A stretch of 39,784 bases of DNA from an uncultured Oscillospiraceae bacterium (GCA_944383195.1 CALWOP010000007.1:1-39784), one strand, 5' to 3'; shown: positions 15,024 through 23,766, counted from the first letter of the stretch. The notes: a model not told the origin generated them from the sequence alone. Made by a program: numbers and translations.

Positions 15024-15872
15024 TTACGGGTTGGCATCGTTCCGGTCTTCCGGCAGCACATCCACAACTTTTGGAATAAAGCGGCTGGCAAACCCGCCTT
15101 TTCCGCGATTTTTCACATAAAAATAACCAATAAAGGAAAATACCACCGCGCCCACAAAGTTGACCAGCAGGTCCTTCATGGTGTCCAGGATTCCAATGTC
15201 CAAATAGCCGCCCAGCCCCAGGGATATCTCCTCTCCCCCAGCGGTGATGACCACCACATCCGTAATATCCCGAATAGCCACCGGCGTATTCCCCCCGGTG
15301 GGGTCCAGCATAACAGTGGAAATGGTGTTTACCACGGCATCTTTCTGCATATCCAGCAAAAACAGCTGATCCATCCCACACTCGAAAAACTCCCACAGCA
15401 CTCCGATGGTCATGGAAAAGCAAAACGCCACCACGGCCATATAGGTGGGAGACAGGGTCAGGGAAAACTTCTCATTGCGGTTGAGCATATCCACCAGGGC
15501 AAAGCCGATGGCCGCGCAGAGAAAGCCGTTGATGGTGTGCAGAATGGTGTCCCAGCCATAGAAGGTGGTATAGAAGGAACGGATCTCCCCTAAAATTTCC
15601 GCTGCAAAGATGAACAGCATGATGATGATCTCCAACGTATTGGGCAGATCCACCATCAGCGCCCGCTCCACAATGGTGGGGAGCAGCAGCAGGATCAGGG
15701 TCAGCAGGCAAAGAAACACACTTTCATAGTCCCGGTTGAAAAACTGGGCCACCATGGTGGCAATCACCAGAAAGCGAAGCAGAATATATACCGCGGCCAC
15801 GGTCCGCTTGCGCCGCAGTGCCGCATCCGCCACCATAAAAATTTGTCCAATTTTTCTTCTATTTTTCCCCAT
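15024..15872 (-). CDS. Polytopic membrane protein, YjdF/DUF2238-like
   Basis: 282-residue membrane protein with about seven hydrophobic segments. The central GWDTILHTINGFLCAAIGFALVDML followed by IGVLWEFFECGMDQLF resembles the conserved WD..LH...G and WE..E...D motifs of YjdF/DUF2238 membrane proteins, whose role is unknown. A soluble insert (about residues 177-215) precedes the last helix. ATG 15872 is chosen because GGAGGGAG lies 8 nt upstream; the in-frame GTG at 15890 lies in that site. It is transcribed alone from a good promoter. Confidence 0.75.
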   Translation of the reverse strand: MGKNRRKIGQIFMVADAALRRKRTVAAVYILLRFLVIATMVAQFFNRDYESVFLCLLTLILLLLPTIVERALMVDLPNTLEIIIMLFIFAAEILGEIRSFYTTFYGWDTILHTINGFLCAAIGFALVDMLNRNEKFSLTLSPTYMAVVAFCFSMTIGVLWEFFECGMDQLFLLDMQKDAVVNTISTVMLDPTGGNTPVAIRDITDVVVITAGGEEISLGLGGYLDIGILDTMKDLLVNFVGAVVFSFIGYFYVKNRGKGGFASRFIPKVVDVLPEDRNDANP

Positions 15873-15908
15873 GGCCCGGTCTCCCTCCACGTTTTTGGTG
15901 TGAAAATC

Positions 15909-15937
15909 AGTATAGCCGCTCTCTTTCGGAAAGTCAA
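15909..15937 (-). promoter_or_regulatory. Promoter of the YjdF-like gene
   Basis: On the minus strand, -35 TTGACT (15937-15932), a 17-bp spacer and -10 TATACT (15914-15909), 37 bp before the start codon. Confidence 0.75.
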
Positions 15938-15980
15938 GAATCCCCTTTTTTGCATAGACTGTTCTGGAGGTGATTGATAC

Positions 15981-16193
15981 ATGGATTTACGCAACCAAAC
16001 CATTACGGTGGGGGAACTTCTGGACAATCCCAGATCCAGGGCGGTCTTTCAGCGGCGCTTTGGGAAGTTCATGAAGCACCCTATGGTGCACGCGGCCCGC
16101 AGCCTCACCCTGTCTCAGCTGGCGGAAATGGCGGCAGTCTACCTGCCCCAGAAAACCATTCAGGAGACCCTGCAAGAGCTGGAGCGGCTCTGA
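15981..16193 (+). CDS. Small helical protein of unknown function
   Basis: 70-residue protein opening ITVGELLDNPRSRAVFQRRF and ending SLTLSQLAEMAAVYLPQKTIQETLQELERL. This helical pattern resembles a short domain found as the C-terminal tail of some clostridial glycosidases and esterases, here standing alone. GGAGGTGA sits 9 nt before ATG 15981, so translation is well supported. Function unknown. No clear promoter is seen. Confidence 0.75.
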   Translation: MDLRNQTITVGELLDNPRSRAVFQRRFGKFMKHPMVHAARSLTLSQLAEMAAVYLPQKTIQETLQELERL

Positions 16194-16242
16194 TCCCCTC
16201 TGCCCGCCGGAAAACAAAGTTTGCTTTCTCCCGGATAATGGG

Positions 16243-16271
16243 TTGCCATACGGGGGATTTTGGGCTAAAAT
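16243..16271 (+). promoter_or_regulatory. Promoter upstream of pgeF
   Basis: -35 TTGCCA (16243-16248), a 17-bp spacer and -10 TAAAAT (16266-16271), about 40 bp before the pgeF start. Confidence 0.65.
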
Positions 16272-16310
16272 AAAATAACCTATGATCTGATTCTTGCTGG
16301 AGGGACGACC

Positions 16311-17123
16311 ATGGACATCAAAATCAATCGACGCCATGGCGTCTCTTTTTTCGCCTGTGACCACCCCGCCTGGCGTGGGACAGCCCACGGCTTCTCCACC
16401 CGCCTGGGCGGGGTCTCCCCCAAGCCTTGGGACAGCCTGAATCTGGGGGCGAACCGGGGCGACGATGCGGCCAATGTGCGGGAAAATTTCCGCCGGTTCT
16501 GCGCCGCGGTGGGCGCGGATGCGAACGTTCTGGTGAAAAACCACCAGGTCCACAGCAGCTTGATCCGCCCGGTCACCCGTCAGGACACGCTGGATGACCC
16601 CGCCGCCCCCGGCACGTTTGAGGCCGATGGGCTGGTCACTGACCAAACCGGCGTGTGCCTCACGATTTTTTCCGGAGACTGCATCCCTATCCTGCTGTAT
16701 GACCCCCAGCGCCGCTGCATCGCCGCCGCCCACGCGGGCTGGCGGGGGACTGCCGCGGGCGTTGCCGCCCACGCTGTAGATGCGATGGTCCAGCGTTATG
16801 GGTGCGACCCCCGGAATATTTTGGGCTCCATTGGCCCTGGCATCGGCCCATGCTGCTTCGAGACCCACGAAGATGTGCCCCAGGGCCTGCGGGAAGGCCT
16901 GGGGGAGGAGGCAGATGCCTTTATCTCCCCGCTGCCCGGCGGGGAAAAATACCAGGTGGACCTGAAAGGGGCCAACCGGCGCTGGCTGGAGCTGCGGGGC
17001 CTTCTGCCCGAACACATCGCCCTGTGCCCCGCCTGTACCGCCTGCGACCTGGACACGTTCTGGTCTCACCGCATTCAGGGACAGGCCCGTGGCAGCATGG
17101 CCGCCGTGATCCAGCTTTTGTAA
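16311..17123 (+). CDS. pgeF: Peptidoglycan editing factor PgeF (YfiH, multicopper-oxidase-like)
   Basis: 270-residue cytoplasmic protein of the PgeF/YfiH family, once called polyphenol oxidase or laccase domain. The zinc/catalytic residues are visible: H81 in NHQVHSS, C124 in SGDCIP and H141 in HAGWRG. The family marks EADGLVTD, GSIGPGIGPCCFE and the C-terminal TACDLDTFWSHR are also present. PgeF removes wrongly incorporated residues from peptidoglycan precursors. GGAGG precedes ATG 16311. The stop is followed within 12 bp by the lipoprotein gene. Confidence 0.93.
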   Translation: MDIKINRRHGVSFFACDHPAWRGTAHGFSTRLGGVSPKPWDSLNLGANRGDDAANVRENFRRFCAAVGADANVLVKNHQVHSSLIRPVTRQDTLDDPAAPGTFEADGLVTDQTGVCLTIFSGDCIPILLYDPQRRCIAAAHAGWRGTAAGVAAHAVDAMVQRYGCDPRNILGSIGPGIGPCCFETHEDVPQGLREGLGEEADAFISPLPGGEKYQVDLKGANRRWLELRGLLPEHIALCPACTACDLDTFWSHRIQGQARGSMAAVIQLL

Positions 17124-17135
17124 ATGAGGAACTCT

Positions 17136-18653
17136 ATGAGACGACTGTTATCATCCCTTCTGGCCGTGGGGCTTCTGCTCATGCTGAGCGCCTGCGGCGC
17201 CCCGGCCTCCTCCAGCTCCTCTTCCGCTTCATCGGAGGCGAGCAGTCAGACAGAAGAGGCCTCCCCGGTGACCACCCCCTTTACTTTGCCCGTTTTTCCG
17301 GAGTTCAGCCTCCACCCCACATTGGGCGCCAACCGGGCTAACCTGACGCTCTCTCCCCTTTTATATGAAGGGCTATTTTTAGTGGATGAGCGCTTTCAGG
17401 CGGTCCCCGTGCTGTGTGAACGCTATTCCTTCAGCGAGGACAAGCGGGTCTGGACTTTCACCCTCCGCTCAGGCATCACCTTCTCCGACGGCACCCCCCT
17501 CACCGGACAGGCCGTGGCAGAGGCTTTGAATCTGGCCCGCTCCGAACAGGGCCGCTACGCCAACCGCTTGGCAGACGTAGTCTCCATTGAAGCTGAGGAA
17601 AACACCAATACCATCACCATCACCCTTTCCCGCCCCAACGGAAGCCTCCCCTGTCTGCTGGACATCCCCATCTCCCACGGCAGCGGCGACCGTCCCACCG
17701 GGACGGGCCCCTATGTGCTCGCCAGCACGGAGGACGGCCTGTCTCTTGTGCCCCGCTCCGGCTGGTGGCAGGGGAAGAGCCTCCCCTTTGAACAGATCCC
17801 ACTGTACAGCGTCAGCAAAAGCGATGAGCTCATCTACGCCTTTGACACCGGAAGCATCTCCCTGCTGGATGTGGATCTGATGGCCACCAACGCCATGGGC
17901 TATGGGGGAAATTACCAGACCTGGGACTACGCCACCACCGATCTCATCTATCTGGGCTTTAACACCCGCTCCGGACTGTGCCGCAGCGCCCAGGTCCGTC
18001 TGGCCATTTCCGCCGCCATCGACCGCTTTGCTCTGGCCCAGACCACTTATGCCAGCCACGCGGAGCCCTGCGTCCTCCCGGTCCATCCCGACAGCCCACT
18101 GTATTCCCAGGAGATCGCCGGGCGGCTGGGCTATGACCCCGATGTCCTGGCCGAGCAGCTGGATTCTCTTGGACTGGCCGGTCAGGAGCTGCGCCTGCTG
18201 GTCAACAGTGAAAACGAGGCCAAAGCCTCCGCCGCCCAGCTCATTGCTTACCAGCTGGATTCCGCCGGGCTCACTGTGCAGGTGGAGCAGCTCTCCTATG
18301 AGGATTACACCGCCGCCCTCACGCGGGGCGACTTTGACCTTTATTTGGGCGAGACGGTACTGACCGCGGACTTTGACCTCTCCCCTCTGCTCTCCTCCTC
18401 CGGAAGCCTCAACTTTGGACGCTGGCAGAACAGTGAGACGGACGCTCTGCTGTCCGCCATGCACACCGCCCGGCCGGGCGACGGGAAGCAGCAGGCCGCC
18501 CAGGCCCTGTTTACCCAGCTGGAGCAGCAGATGCCTCTGGCCCCCCTGCTGTTTAAAAATGGCTCCGTGCTGACCCAGTGGGGACGGCTGACCCAGCTCA
18601 ATCCCCTGCGCAACAACGTATTCTACCAGTTTGAAAACTGGAACATCCAATAA
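17136..18653 (+). CDS. Oligopeptide-type ABC substrate-binding lipoprotein
   Basis: 505-residue extracellular solute-binding protein of family 5. The lipoprotein signal MRRLLSSLLAVGLLLMLSAC ends in lipobox LSAC (Cys20), followed by a Ser-rich linker. Family marks include LSPLLYEGLF, VWTFTLRSGITFSDGTPLT (about 105-125) and AQVRLAISAAIDR. It would bind peptides or similar ligands outside the cell, but no permease or ATPase gene is adjacent, so it is an orphan. Two starts are possible: ATG 17124, directly after the pgeF stop, and ATG 17136 with an ATGAGGA site. The second gives the better signal peptide. Confidence 0.88.
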   Translation: MRRLLSSLLAVGLLLMLSACGAPASSSSSSASSEASSQTEEASPVTTPFTLPVFPEFSLHPTLGANRANLTLSPLLYEGLFLVDERFQAVPVLCERYSFSEDKRVWTFTLRSGITFSDGTPLTGQAVAEALNLARSEQGRYANRLADVVSIEAEENTNTITITLSRPNGSLPCLLDIPISHGSGDRPTGTGPYVLASTEDGLSLVPRSGWWQGKSLPFEQIPLYSVSKSDELIYAFDTGSISLLDVDLMATNAMGYGGNYQTWDYATTDLIYLGFNTRSGLCRSAQVRLAISAAIDRFALAQTTYASHAEPCVLPVHPDSPLYSQEIAGRLGYDPDVLAEQLDSLGLAGQELRLLVNSENEAKASAAQLIAYQLDSAGLTVQVEQLSYEDYTAALTRGDFDLYLGETVLTADFDLSPLLSSSGSLNFGRWQNSETDALLSAMHTARPGDGKQQAAQALFTQLEQQMPLAPLLFKNGSVLTQWGRLTQLNPLRNNVFYQFENWNIQ

Positions 18654-18722
18654 AAAGAAAAAGGCCGTCTCCCCCTCCCAACCGTGACGGGACCGGGCTG
18701 TGAGCGGCAAGGAGGAACCGCT

Positions 18723-21700
18723 ATGAGTGTTTACCGCTGCTATTCCCAAAAAAAGCCCGGCTTTGATGTGGAGGCCCAAGGTCTGTGCAAGGCGCTCCAG
18801 GAACAGCTGGGGGTCACAGGCCTGACGTCCGTGGCCATCCTCAATCGGTATGATGCCGATCAGATCGACCCCGCCGTCTACCAGCAGGCCAAGGGCATCG
18901 TCTTTTCCGAGCCTCAGGTGGACGTGATCTATGACGAGACCTTCCCCGCCCCGCCCCAGCCCTGCTCCCTTCTGGCGGTGGAGGCCCTGCCCGGCCAATT
19001 CGACCAGCGCGCCGACTCCTGCGCGCAGTGCATTCAGCTCATGGCCGGGGTGGACCGGCCCCTCATCGCCTATGCCAAGGTCTATGTGCTGGAGGGGGCG
19101 CTCTCCCAGGAGGATCTGGAAAAAATCCGCCACTATCTCATCAACCCCGTGGAGACCCGGGAGGCCTCCATGGACAAGCCTGACACGCTGGTGCGCAGCC
19201 ACCCCGCCCCCGACCATGTCGCGGTGATCGAGGGCTTTACCGCGCTGGACGATGGGGGGCTGTCCGCCCTGCTGGATCAGCTGGGTCTGGCTATGGATCT
19301 GGACGACCTGAAGTTCCTCCAGGCCTACTTCCGGGACCAGGAAAAGCGGGACCCCACCATCACCGAGGTCCGGGTGGTGGACACCTACTGGTCCGACCAC
19401 TGCCGCCACACCACCTTCTCCACCCACCTGGACGAGATCTCCATTGATGACCCGGAGATCCGCGCCGCCTACGAGCGGTATCTGGCCGCCCGGGTAGAGG
19501 TCTACGGAGAAGAGAAAGCTGCCCAGCGGCCCAAGACCCTGATGGACGTGGCCACCATCGGCACCAAGACGCTGAAAAAGCGGGGCCTGCTTCCCGAGCT
19601 GGATGAGAGCGAGGAGATCAACGCCTGCTCCATCCACGTCCCCGCCACGGTGGACGGCAAAGAGCAGGACTGGCTGCTCATGTTCAAGAACGAGACCCAC
19701 AACCACCCCACTGAGATCGAGCCTTTCGGCGGCGCGGCCACCTGTATCGGCGGCTGTATCCGCGACCCCCTCAGCGGCCGCGTGTATGTCCACCAGGCCA
19801 TGCGCTTTACCGGCGGCGGCGATCCCCGTGTTCCCTTTGACCAGACCCTGCCCGGCAAGCTGCCCCAGCGGAAGCTGGCCACCACCGCCGCGGCGGGCTA
19901 CTCCTCCTACGGCAACCAGATCGGCCTTTCCACCGGCCACGTGGCCGAGGTCTACCACGAGGGCTACATCGCCAAGCGCCTGGAGTGCGGCGCGGTGGTG
20001 GGCGCTGCCCCTGCCGACCATGTACGCCGGGAGGTCCCTGCCCCCGGGGATGTGGTCATTCTCCTGGGCGGCCGCACCGGCCGGGACGGCATTGGCGGGG
20101 CCACCGGCTCCTCCAAGAGCCACAACCAGAAGTCCCTGACCACCATGGCCTCTGAGGTCCAAAAAGGCAACGCCCCCGAGGAGCGGAAGATCCAGCGGTT
20201 GTTCCGCAACGGTGAAGTCACCCGCCTCATCAAGCGCTGCAACGACTTTGGCGCCGGCGGCGTCTCCGTGGCCATCGGCGAGCTGGCCGACGGCCTGGAG
20301 ATCGACCTGGACGCGGTTCGGAAAAAATACGACGGCCTGGACGGCACCGAGCTTGCCATCTCCGAGAGCCAGGAGCGCATGGCCGTGGTGGTAGCCGCTG
20401 AGGACGCGGCGAAGTTCATTGCCGAAGCGGAAAAGGAAAACCTGGAGGCCTATCAGGTGGCCGTGGTCACCGAGAGCCCCCGGATGGTCATGCACTGGAA
20501 AGGCCAGAAGATCGCCGACCTCAGCCGTGAGTTTCTCAACACCAACGGCGCGGTGAAGCACGCCTGCCTGTCTGTGGACAAGAAGGACCGCTCCGCCCTG
20601 TCCAAGGCTCAGTTCACCAATTTGAAAGAGATGGCCTCCAGCCTGAAGTGCGCCTCCCGCCGGGGCCTCACCGAGCGCTTTGACGGCTCCATCGGCGCCG
20701 GTTCCGTGCTGATGCCCTTTGGCGGCAAAACTCAGCGCACCCCCGCCCAGGCCATGGCCGCCCTGTTCCCCGTGGAGCCCAATCAGGAGACCGACCAGGC
20801 CAGCGTGATGGCCTGGGGCTGTGATCCCGACCAGCTGTCCGTGGACCCCTACGCCGGAGCCCACAGCGCTGTGGTTACCTCCATGGCCAAGATCGTGGCC
20901 GCCGGGGCCGACTATAAAAAGGCCTACCTCACCCTTCAGGAGTTCTTTGAGAAGCTGCGCAGTGAGCCTCAGCGCTGGGGCAAGCCCTTCTCCGCCCTGC
21001 TGGGCGCTCTGGACGCCCAGCTGGAGCTGGGGGCGGCGGCCATCGGCGGCAAGGACTCCATGTCCGGCTCCTTCCTGGACAAAGATGTCCCCCCCACCCT
21101 CATCTCCTTTGCCATTGCCCCGGTAAAGGCCGCCGGAGTGCTCTCCCCCGAGTTTAAGAAGGCGGAGCACCCGGTATACCTCTTCCGCTCTGAGGACAAT
21201 AAAGCTGCTTGGGAGTCCTTCCACGCTCTGGCCGAGGCCGGCAAGGTGAAAGCCGCCTGGGCGGTGGAAAACGGCCTTGGCGAGGCGGTCATGAAGATGT
21301 CCTTCGGCAATGCCATCGGCTTCCAGGCCGGTATGGAGGATGTGGCTTGGTACGCTCCCATGCCCGGCGCCATTGTGGCTGAGCTCACCGAGGAAGTGAA
21401 CGACCCCTACGCCGCCCGCATCGGCGAGACCACCGCCGCACCCTTTGTGGCTCTGCCCGGGGAAGCCGTCTCCATTGAAGAGCTCCAGAAGCTCAACGAC
21501 GGCGTACTGGAGCAAGTCTATCCCACCAAGGCGGGCACCAGCGAAAAGGTGAACGCCATCTCCTGGGACAAGCGGTCCATCGCCGTGTGCAAGCACAAGG
21601 TGGCCCGTCCCAAGGCGGTCATCCCCGTCTTCCCCGGCACCAACTGCGAATACGACACCGCCAAGGCCTGCATCCGGGCGGGGATCGAGCCGGAGATCGT

Positions 21701-22403
21701 GGTCATCCGTAACCTGACCACCAGCTTCCTCACCCAGTCCGCTCAGGCTCTGGAGAAAGCCATCCGCTCCGCCCAGATGGTGGTCCTCCCCGGCGGCTTC
21801 TCCGGCGGCGATGAGCCAGAGGGCTCCGGCAAGTTTATCGCCTCTTTCCTCCGCTCCCCCGCCCTCAGCGATGCCATCATGGATCTGCTGAAAAACCGGG
21901 ACGGCCTGATGCTGGGCATCTGCAACGGCTTCCAGGCCCTGGTGAAGCTGGGCCTGGTGCCTTACGGTGAGATTCGGGACATGGACGATACCTGCCCCAC
22001 CCTCACCTATAACCTCATCGGCCGCCACCAGTCCAGCTATGTGACCACCCGGGTGGCCTCCGTCCAGTCCCCCTGGATGCTCAAGAGCCAGGTGGGCGAC
22101 CTGCACACCATCCCCATCTCCCACGGCGAGGGCCGCTTCGTGGCGCCTCCCCAGGTCATTGCCGATCTGATCGCCAAGGGCCAGGCGGCCACCCAGTATG
22201 TGGATCTGGCCGGCGAACCCACCATGGACGTGGCGTTCAACCCCAACGGCTCCATGGAGGCCATCGAGGGCATCTTCTCCCCCGACGGCCGTGTCTTTGG
22301 TAAAATGGGCCATCTGGAGCGCCGGGGCGAGTTTGTGGCAGTCAACATCTCCGGCAACAAGCATCAGCCTCTCTTTGAGTCCGGCGCAGAGTACTTTAGA
22401 TAA
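18723..22403 (+). CDS. purL: Phosphoribosylformylglycinamidine synthase, single-chain clostridial form
   Basis: 1226-residue FGAM synthase, which uses ATP and glutamine to convert FGAR to FGAM in purine synthesis. The N-terminal and synthetase parts include VVDTYWSDHCRHTTFST (about 220-236), KNETHNHPTEIEPFGGAATCIGG and a second synthetase half. The C-terminal class I glutaminase begins at GTNCEYDTAKA and has the nucleophile C1067 (GICNGFQ) with H1134 and E1136 (ISHGEGRF). Fusing glutaminase and synthetase in one chain is usual in this group. ATG 18723 has AAGGAGG; the in-frame GTG at 18684 does not. No purine riboswitch is seen in the 69-bp gap before it. Confidence 0.96.
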   Translation: MSVYRCYSQKKPGFDVEAQGLCKALQEQLGVTGLTSVAILNRYDADQIDPAVYQQAKGIVFSEPQVDVIYDETFPAPPQPCSLLAVEALPGQFDQRADSCAQCIQLMAGVDRPLIAYAKVYVLEGALSQEDLEKIRHYLINPVETREASMDKPDTLVRSHPAPDHVAVIEGFTALDDGGLSALLDQLGLAMDLDDLKFLQAYFRDQEKRDPTITEVRVVDTYWSDHCRHTTFSTHLDEISIDDPEIRAAYERYLAARVEVYGEEKAAQRPKTLMDVATIGTKTLKKRGLLPELDESEEINACSIHVPATVDGKEQDWLLMFKNETHNHPTEIEPFGGAATCIGGCIRDPLSGRVYVHQAMRFTGGGDPRVPFDQTLPGKLPQRKLATTAAAGYSSYGNQIGLSTGHVAEVYHEGYIAKRLECGAVVGAAPADHVRREVPAPGDVVILLGGRTGRDGIGGATGSSKSHNQKSLTTMASEVQKGNAPEERKIQRLFRNGEVTRLIKRCNDFGAGGVSVAIGELADGLEIDLDAVRKKYDGLDGTELAISESQERMAVVVAAEDAAKFIAEAEKENLEAYQVAVVTESPRMVMHWKGQKIADLSREFLNTNGAVKHACLSVDKKDRSALSKAQFTNLKEMASSLKCASRRGLTERFDGSIGAGSVLMPFGGKTQRTPAQAMAALFPVEPNQETDQASVMAWGCDPDQLSVDPYAGAHSAVVTSMAKIVAAGADYKKAYLTLQEFFEKLRSEPQRWGKPFSALLGALDAQLELGAAAIGGKDSMSGSFLDKDVPPTLISFAIAPVKAAGVLSPEFKKAEHPVYLFRSEDNKAAWESFHALAEAGKVKAAWAVENGLGEAVMKMSFGNAIGFQAGMEDVAWYAPMPGAIVAELTEEVNDPYAARIGETTAAPFVALPGEAVSIEELQKLNDGVLEQVYPTKAGTSEKVNAISWDKRSIAVCKHKVARPKAVIPVFPGTNCEYDTAKACIRAGIEPEIVVIRNLTTSFLTQSAQALEKAIRSAQMVVLPGGFSGGDEPEGSGKFIASFLRSPALSDAIMDLLKNRDGLMLGICNGFQALVKLGLVPYGEIRDMDDTCPTLTYNLIGRHQSSYVTTRVASVQSPWMLKSQVGDLHTIPISHGEGRFVAPPQVIADLIAKGQAATQYVDLAGEPTMDVAFNPNGSMEAIEGIFSPDGRVFGKMGHLERRGEFVAVNISGNKHQPLFESGAEYFR

Positions 22404-22414
22404 CTATAAAAATC

Positions 22415-22451
22415 GGGCCTGGTTTCTTTTCTCAGAAACCAGGCCCTTTTT
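22415..22451 (+). terminator. Terminator after purL
   Basis: A 12-bp perfect stem (GGGCCTGGTTTC / GAAACCAGGCCC) with an 8-nt loop and a TTTTT tail. Confidence 0.93.
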
Positions 22452-22472
22452 GCGGGAAATCGAAACAGAATC

Positions 22473-22504
22473 TTAACAAATTTTCCCCACCGGCATGATA
22501 TAAT
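22473..22504 (+). promoter_or_regulatory. Extended -10 promoter of the 22549 gene
   Basis: TGATATAAT (22496-22504) is an extended -10 with a perfect TATAAT. The upstream TTAACA (22473-22478) is 20 bp away, too far for a normal -35, so recognition probably relies on the extended -10. Confidence 0.6.
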
Positions 22505-22548
22505 ACAACTAACTTTTTTACAACCGATTGGGGAAAGGAGTGATCTTT

Positions 22549-23217
22549 ATGAAGAAGATTCCTACATACAGCGGCACGCTCAGAAGCCATCAGCTGGACG
22601 TGCCTCAATGCATTTCCCAGTGCAGCGGAATCCGTATTTTCGGCCGCCGCATCAAATCGCTGGTTTTTTCCACCGATGTGGCGATCATTAAAAATATCAA
22701 CGCCGACGCCATTATCGCCGTCTATCCCTTTACCCCCCAGCCCGCCATCACCCAGGCCATCATCAGTGTGGCTGACGTCCCCGTCTTTGCCGGGGTGGGC
22801 GGCGGCATGACCAACGGTTCCCGCTCTGTGCGTCTGGCGGAATATGCCGAGCATCAGGGGGCCTACGGCGTGGTCCTCAACGCCCCCATTTCTGATGAGA
22901 CCATCTCCCAGATCAAAGAAGTGGTGGATATTCCCATCGTGGCCACCATCGTCTCCCCCAAGCAGGATGTGGCCAAGCGCATCGCCGCCGGGGCCGACAT
23001 TCTCAACATTTCCGGCGCCGCTCAGACCCCCCAGTTGGTGGATATCGTCCGCCAGCAGTTCCCCGATGTCCCCATCATCGCCACCGGCGGCCCTACGGAA
23101 GACGATATCCTGCGCACCATTGAGGCCGGCGCAAACGCCATCACCTATACCCCCCCTACCCCCGGCCAGCTGTTTTCCGCGCGGATGCGGGACTACCGCA
23201 CCCATTTTTCCACCTGA
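22549..23217 (+). CDS. TIM-barrel protein of unknown substrate (phosphate-binding barrel type)
   Basis: 222-residue soluble protein with a clear eight-fold strand pattern. Strand ends include DAIIAVYPFTPQ, VPVFAGVGGGMTNG, YGVVLNAP, IPIVATIVS, ADILNISGAA and PIIATGGPTEDDI. The last two look like the phosphate-binding loops of ThiE, NanE, TrpC-like or KDPG-aldolase-like barrels. No catalytic set is recognised, so no reaction is assigned. ATG 22549 has a GGAAAGGAG site. It stands alone between two terminators next to purL; nothing ties it to purine synthesis. Confidence 0.75.
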   Translation: MKKIPTYSGTLRSHQLDVPQCISQCSGIRIFGRRIKSLVFSTDVAIIKNINADAIIAVYPFTPQPAITQAIISVADVPVFAGVGGGMTNGSRSVRLAEYAEHQGAYGVVLNAPISDETISQIKEVVDIPIVATIVSPKQDVAKRIAAGADILNISGAAQTPQLVDIVRQQFPDVPIIATGGPTEDDILRTIEAGANAITYTPPTPGQLFSARMRDYRTHFST

Positions 23218-23231
23218 TTGAGCATTATTTG

Positions 23232-23273
23232 TGTGGTTCCAGCGGGTCTATCTACCTCTGGAGCCACATTTTT
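23232..23273 (+). terminator. Terminator after the TIM-barrel gene
   Basis: An 11-bp stem (TGTGGTTCCAG / CTGGAGCCACA, one G-U pair) followed by TTTTTC. Confidence 0.85.
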
Positions 23274-23313
23274 CATGCTCAAAAAATAAATTGAAATTTT
23301 TTCATTTTTTCTG

Positions 23314-23342
23314 TTGACAATTCTCTTCAAATCCGCTATACT
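23314..23342 (+). promoter_or_regulatory. Strong promoter of the tRNA cluster
   Basis: A perfect -35 TTGACA (23314-23319), a 17-bp spacer and -10 TATACT (23337-23342), 28 bp before the first tRNA. Confidence 0.9.
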
Positions 23343-23370
23343 AACACCTGCCCTGTTCGAGAGGCACCAC

Positions 23371-23447
23371 GGCGGCATAGCTCAGTTGGCTAGAGCACGC
23401 GGTTCATACCCGCGGTGTCACTGGTTCAAATCCAGTTGCCGCTACCA
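23371..23447 (+). tRNA. tRNA-Met (CAT), elongator type
   Basis: 77 nt with an encoded CCA end. The acceptor stem GGCGGCA/TGCCGCT closes with a G-U pair. The anticodon loop TTCATAC gives anticodon CAT. The anticodon stem lacks the three G-C pairs of an initiator and it resembles Bacillus elongator tRNA-Met. A tRNA-Ile2 with CAT is a less likely alternative. Confidence 0.92.
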
Positions 23448-23485
23448 GATCAAGAACGGATTTATCCGATTCCATATAGACAAAC

Positions 23486-23560
23486 GGCCCGGTGGTCAAG
23501 CGGTTAAGACTCCGCCCTTTCACGGCGGCAACACGGGTTCGAGTCCCGTCCGGGTCACCA
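23486..23560 (+). tRNA. tRNA-Glu (TTC)
   Basis: 75 nt with an encoded CCA. The acceptor GGCCCGG pairs with CCGGGTC. The anticodon stem CCGCC/GGCGG encloses loop CTTTCAC, anticodon TTC. Confidence 0.95.
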
Positions 23561-23581
23561 CCTTTTTTCAGCCGTTTATAT

Positions 23582-23657
23582 GGAGGCATAGCTCAGCCGG
23601 CAGAGCGTCCGCCTCACACGCGGAAGGTCACAGATTCGAGTTCTGTTGTCTCCACCA
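23582..23657 (+). tRNA. tRNA-Val (CAC)
   Basis: 76 nt with an encoded CCA. The acceptor GGAGGCA pairs with TGTCTCC. The anticodon stem TCCGC/GCGGA encloses loop CTCACAC, anticodon CAC. Its last 33 nt are duplicated at 23734-23766. Confidence 0.95.
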
Positions 23658-23661
23658 TGCG

Positions 23662-23692
23662 AAGAGCCACACTTTTTGGTGTGGCTCTTTTG
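23662..23692 (+). terminator. Terminator of the tRNA cluster
   Basis: An 11-bp perfect stem (AAGAGCCACAC / GTGTGGCTCTT) directly after tRNA-Val, with a short T tail. Confidence 0.85.
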
Positions 23693-23733
23693 CTGTCCTC
23701 CCCTGTTCGGCGGGTAACCCCCTCCAACGGGTC

Positions 23734-23766
23734 AGGTCACAGATTCCAGTTCTGTTGTCTCCACCA
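23734..23766 (+). repeat. Duplicated 3' end of tRNA-Val (possible attachment-site scar)
   Basis: 33 nt identical to tRNA-Val positions 23625-23657 except for one base in the T-loop (TTCGAG to TTCCAG), including the CCA end. The 5' part of the tRNA is absent, so it is not a gene. Such 3'-end copies are typical products of integrase recombination at tRNA genes. Only 76 bp separate it from the intact tRNA. Confidence 0.8.

Noticed and set aside
18654-18722. Purine riboswitch before purL
   Set aside because: The 69-bp gap is too short and lacks the aptamer's conserved loops.
17469-22364. 1631-codon open frame on the minus strand
   Set aside because: It lies antisense to the lipoprotein gene and purL, both with clear families and ribosome sites. 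Its translation is low-complexity Gly/His/Leu/Val-rich, an artefact of GC-rich third positions.
23404-23589. 61-codon frame on the minus strand (contains DGTRTRVAAVKG and ATGFEPVTP)
   Set aside because: This is the well-known false protein obtained by translating tRNA genes backwards; it overlaps tRNA-Met and tRNA-Glu.
23734-23766. A fourth tRNA
   Set aside because: Only the 3' part of tRNA-Val is present; acceptor 5' strand, D-arm and anticodon arm are missing.
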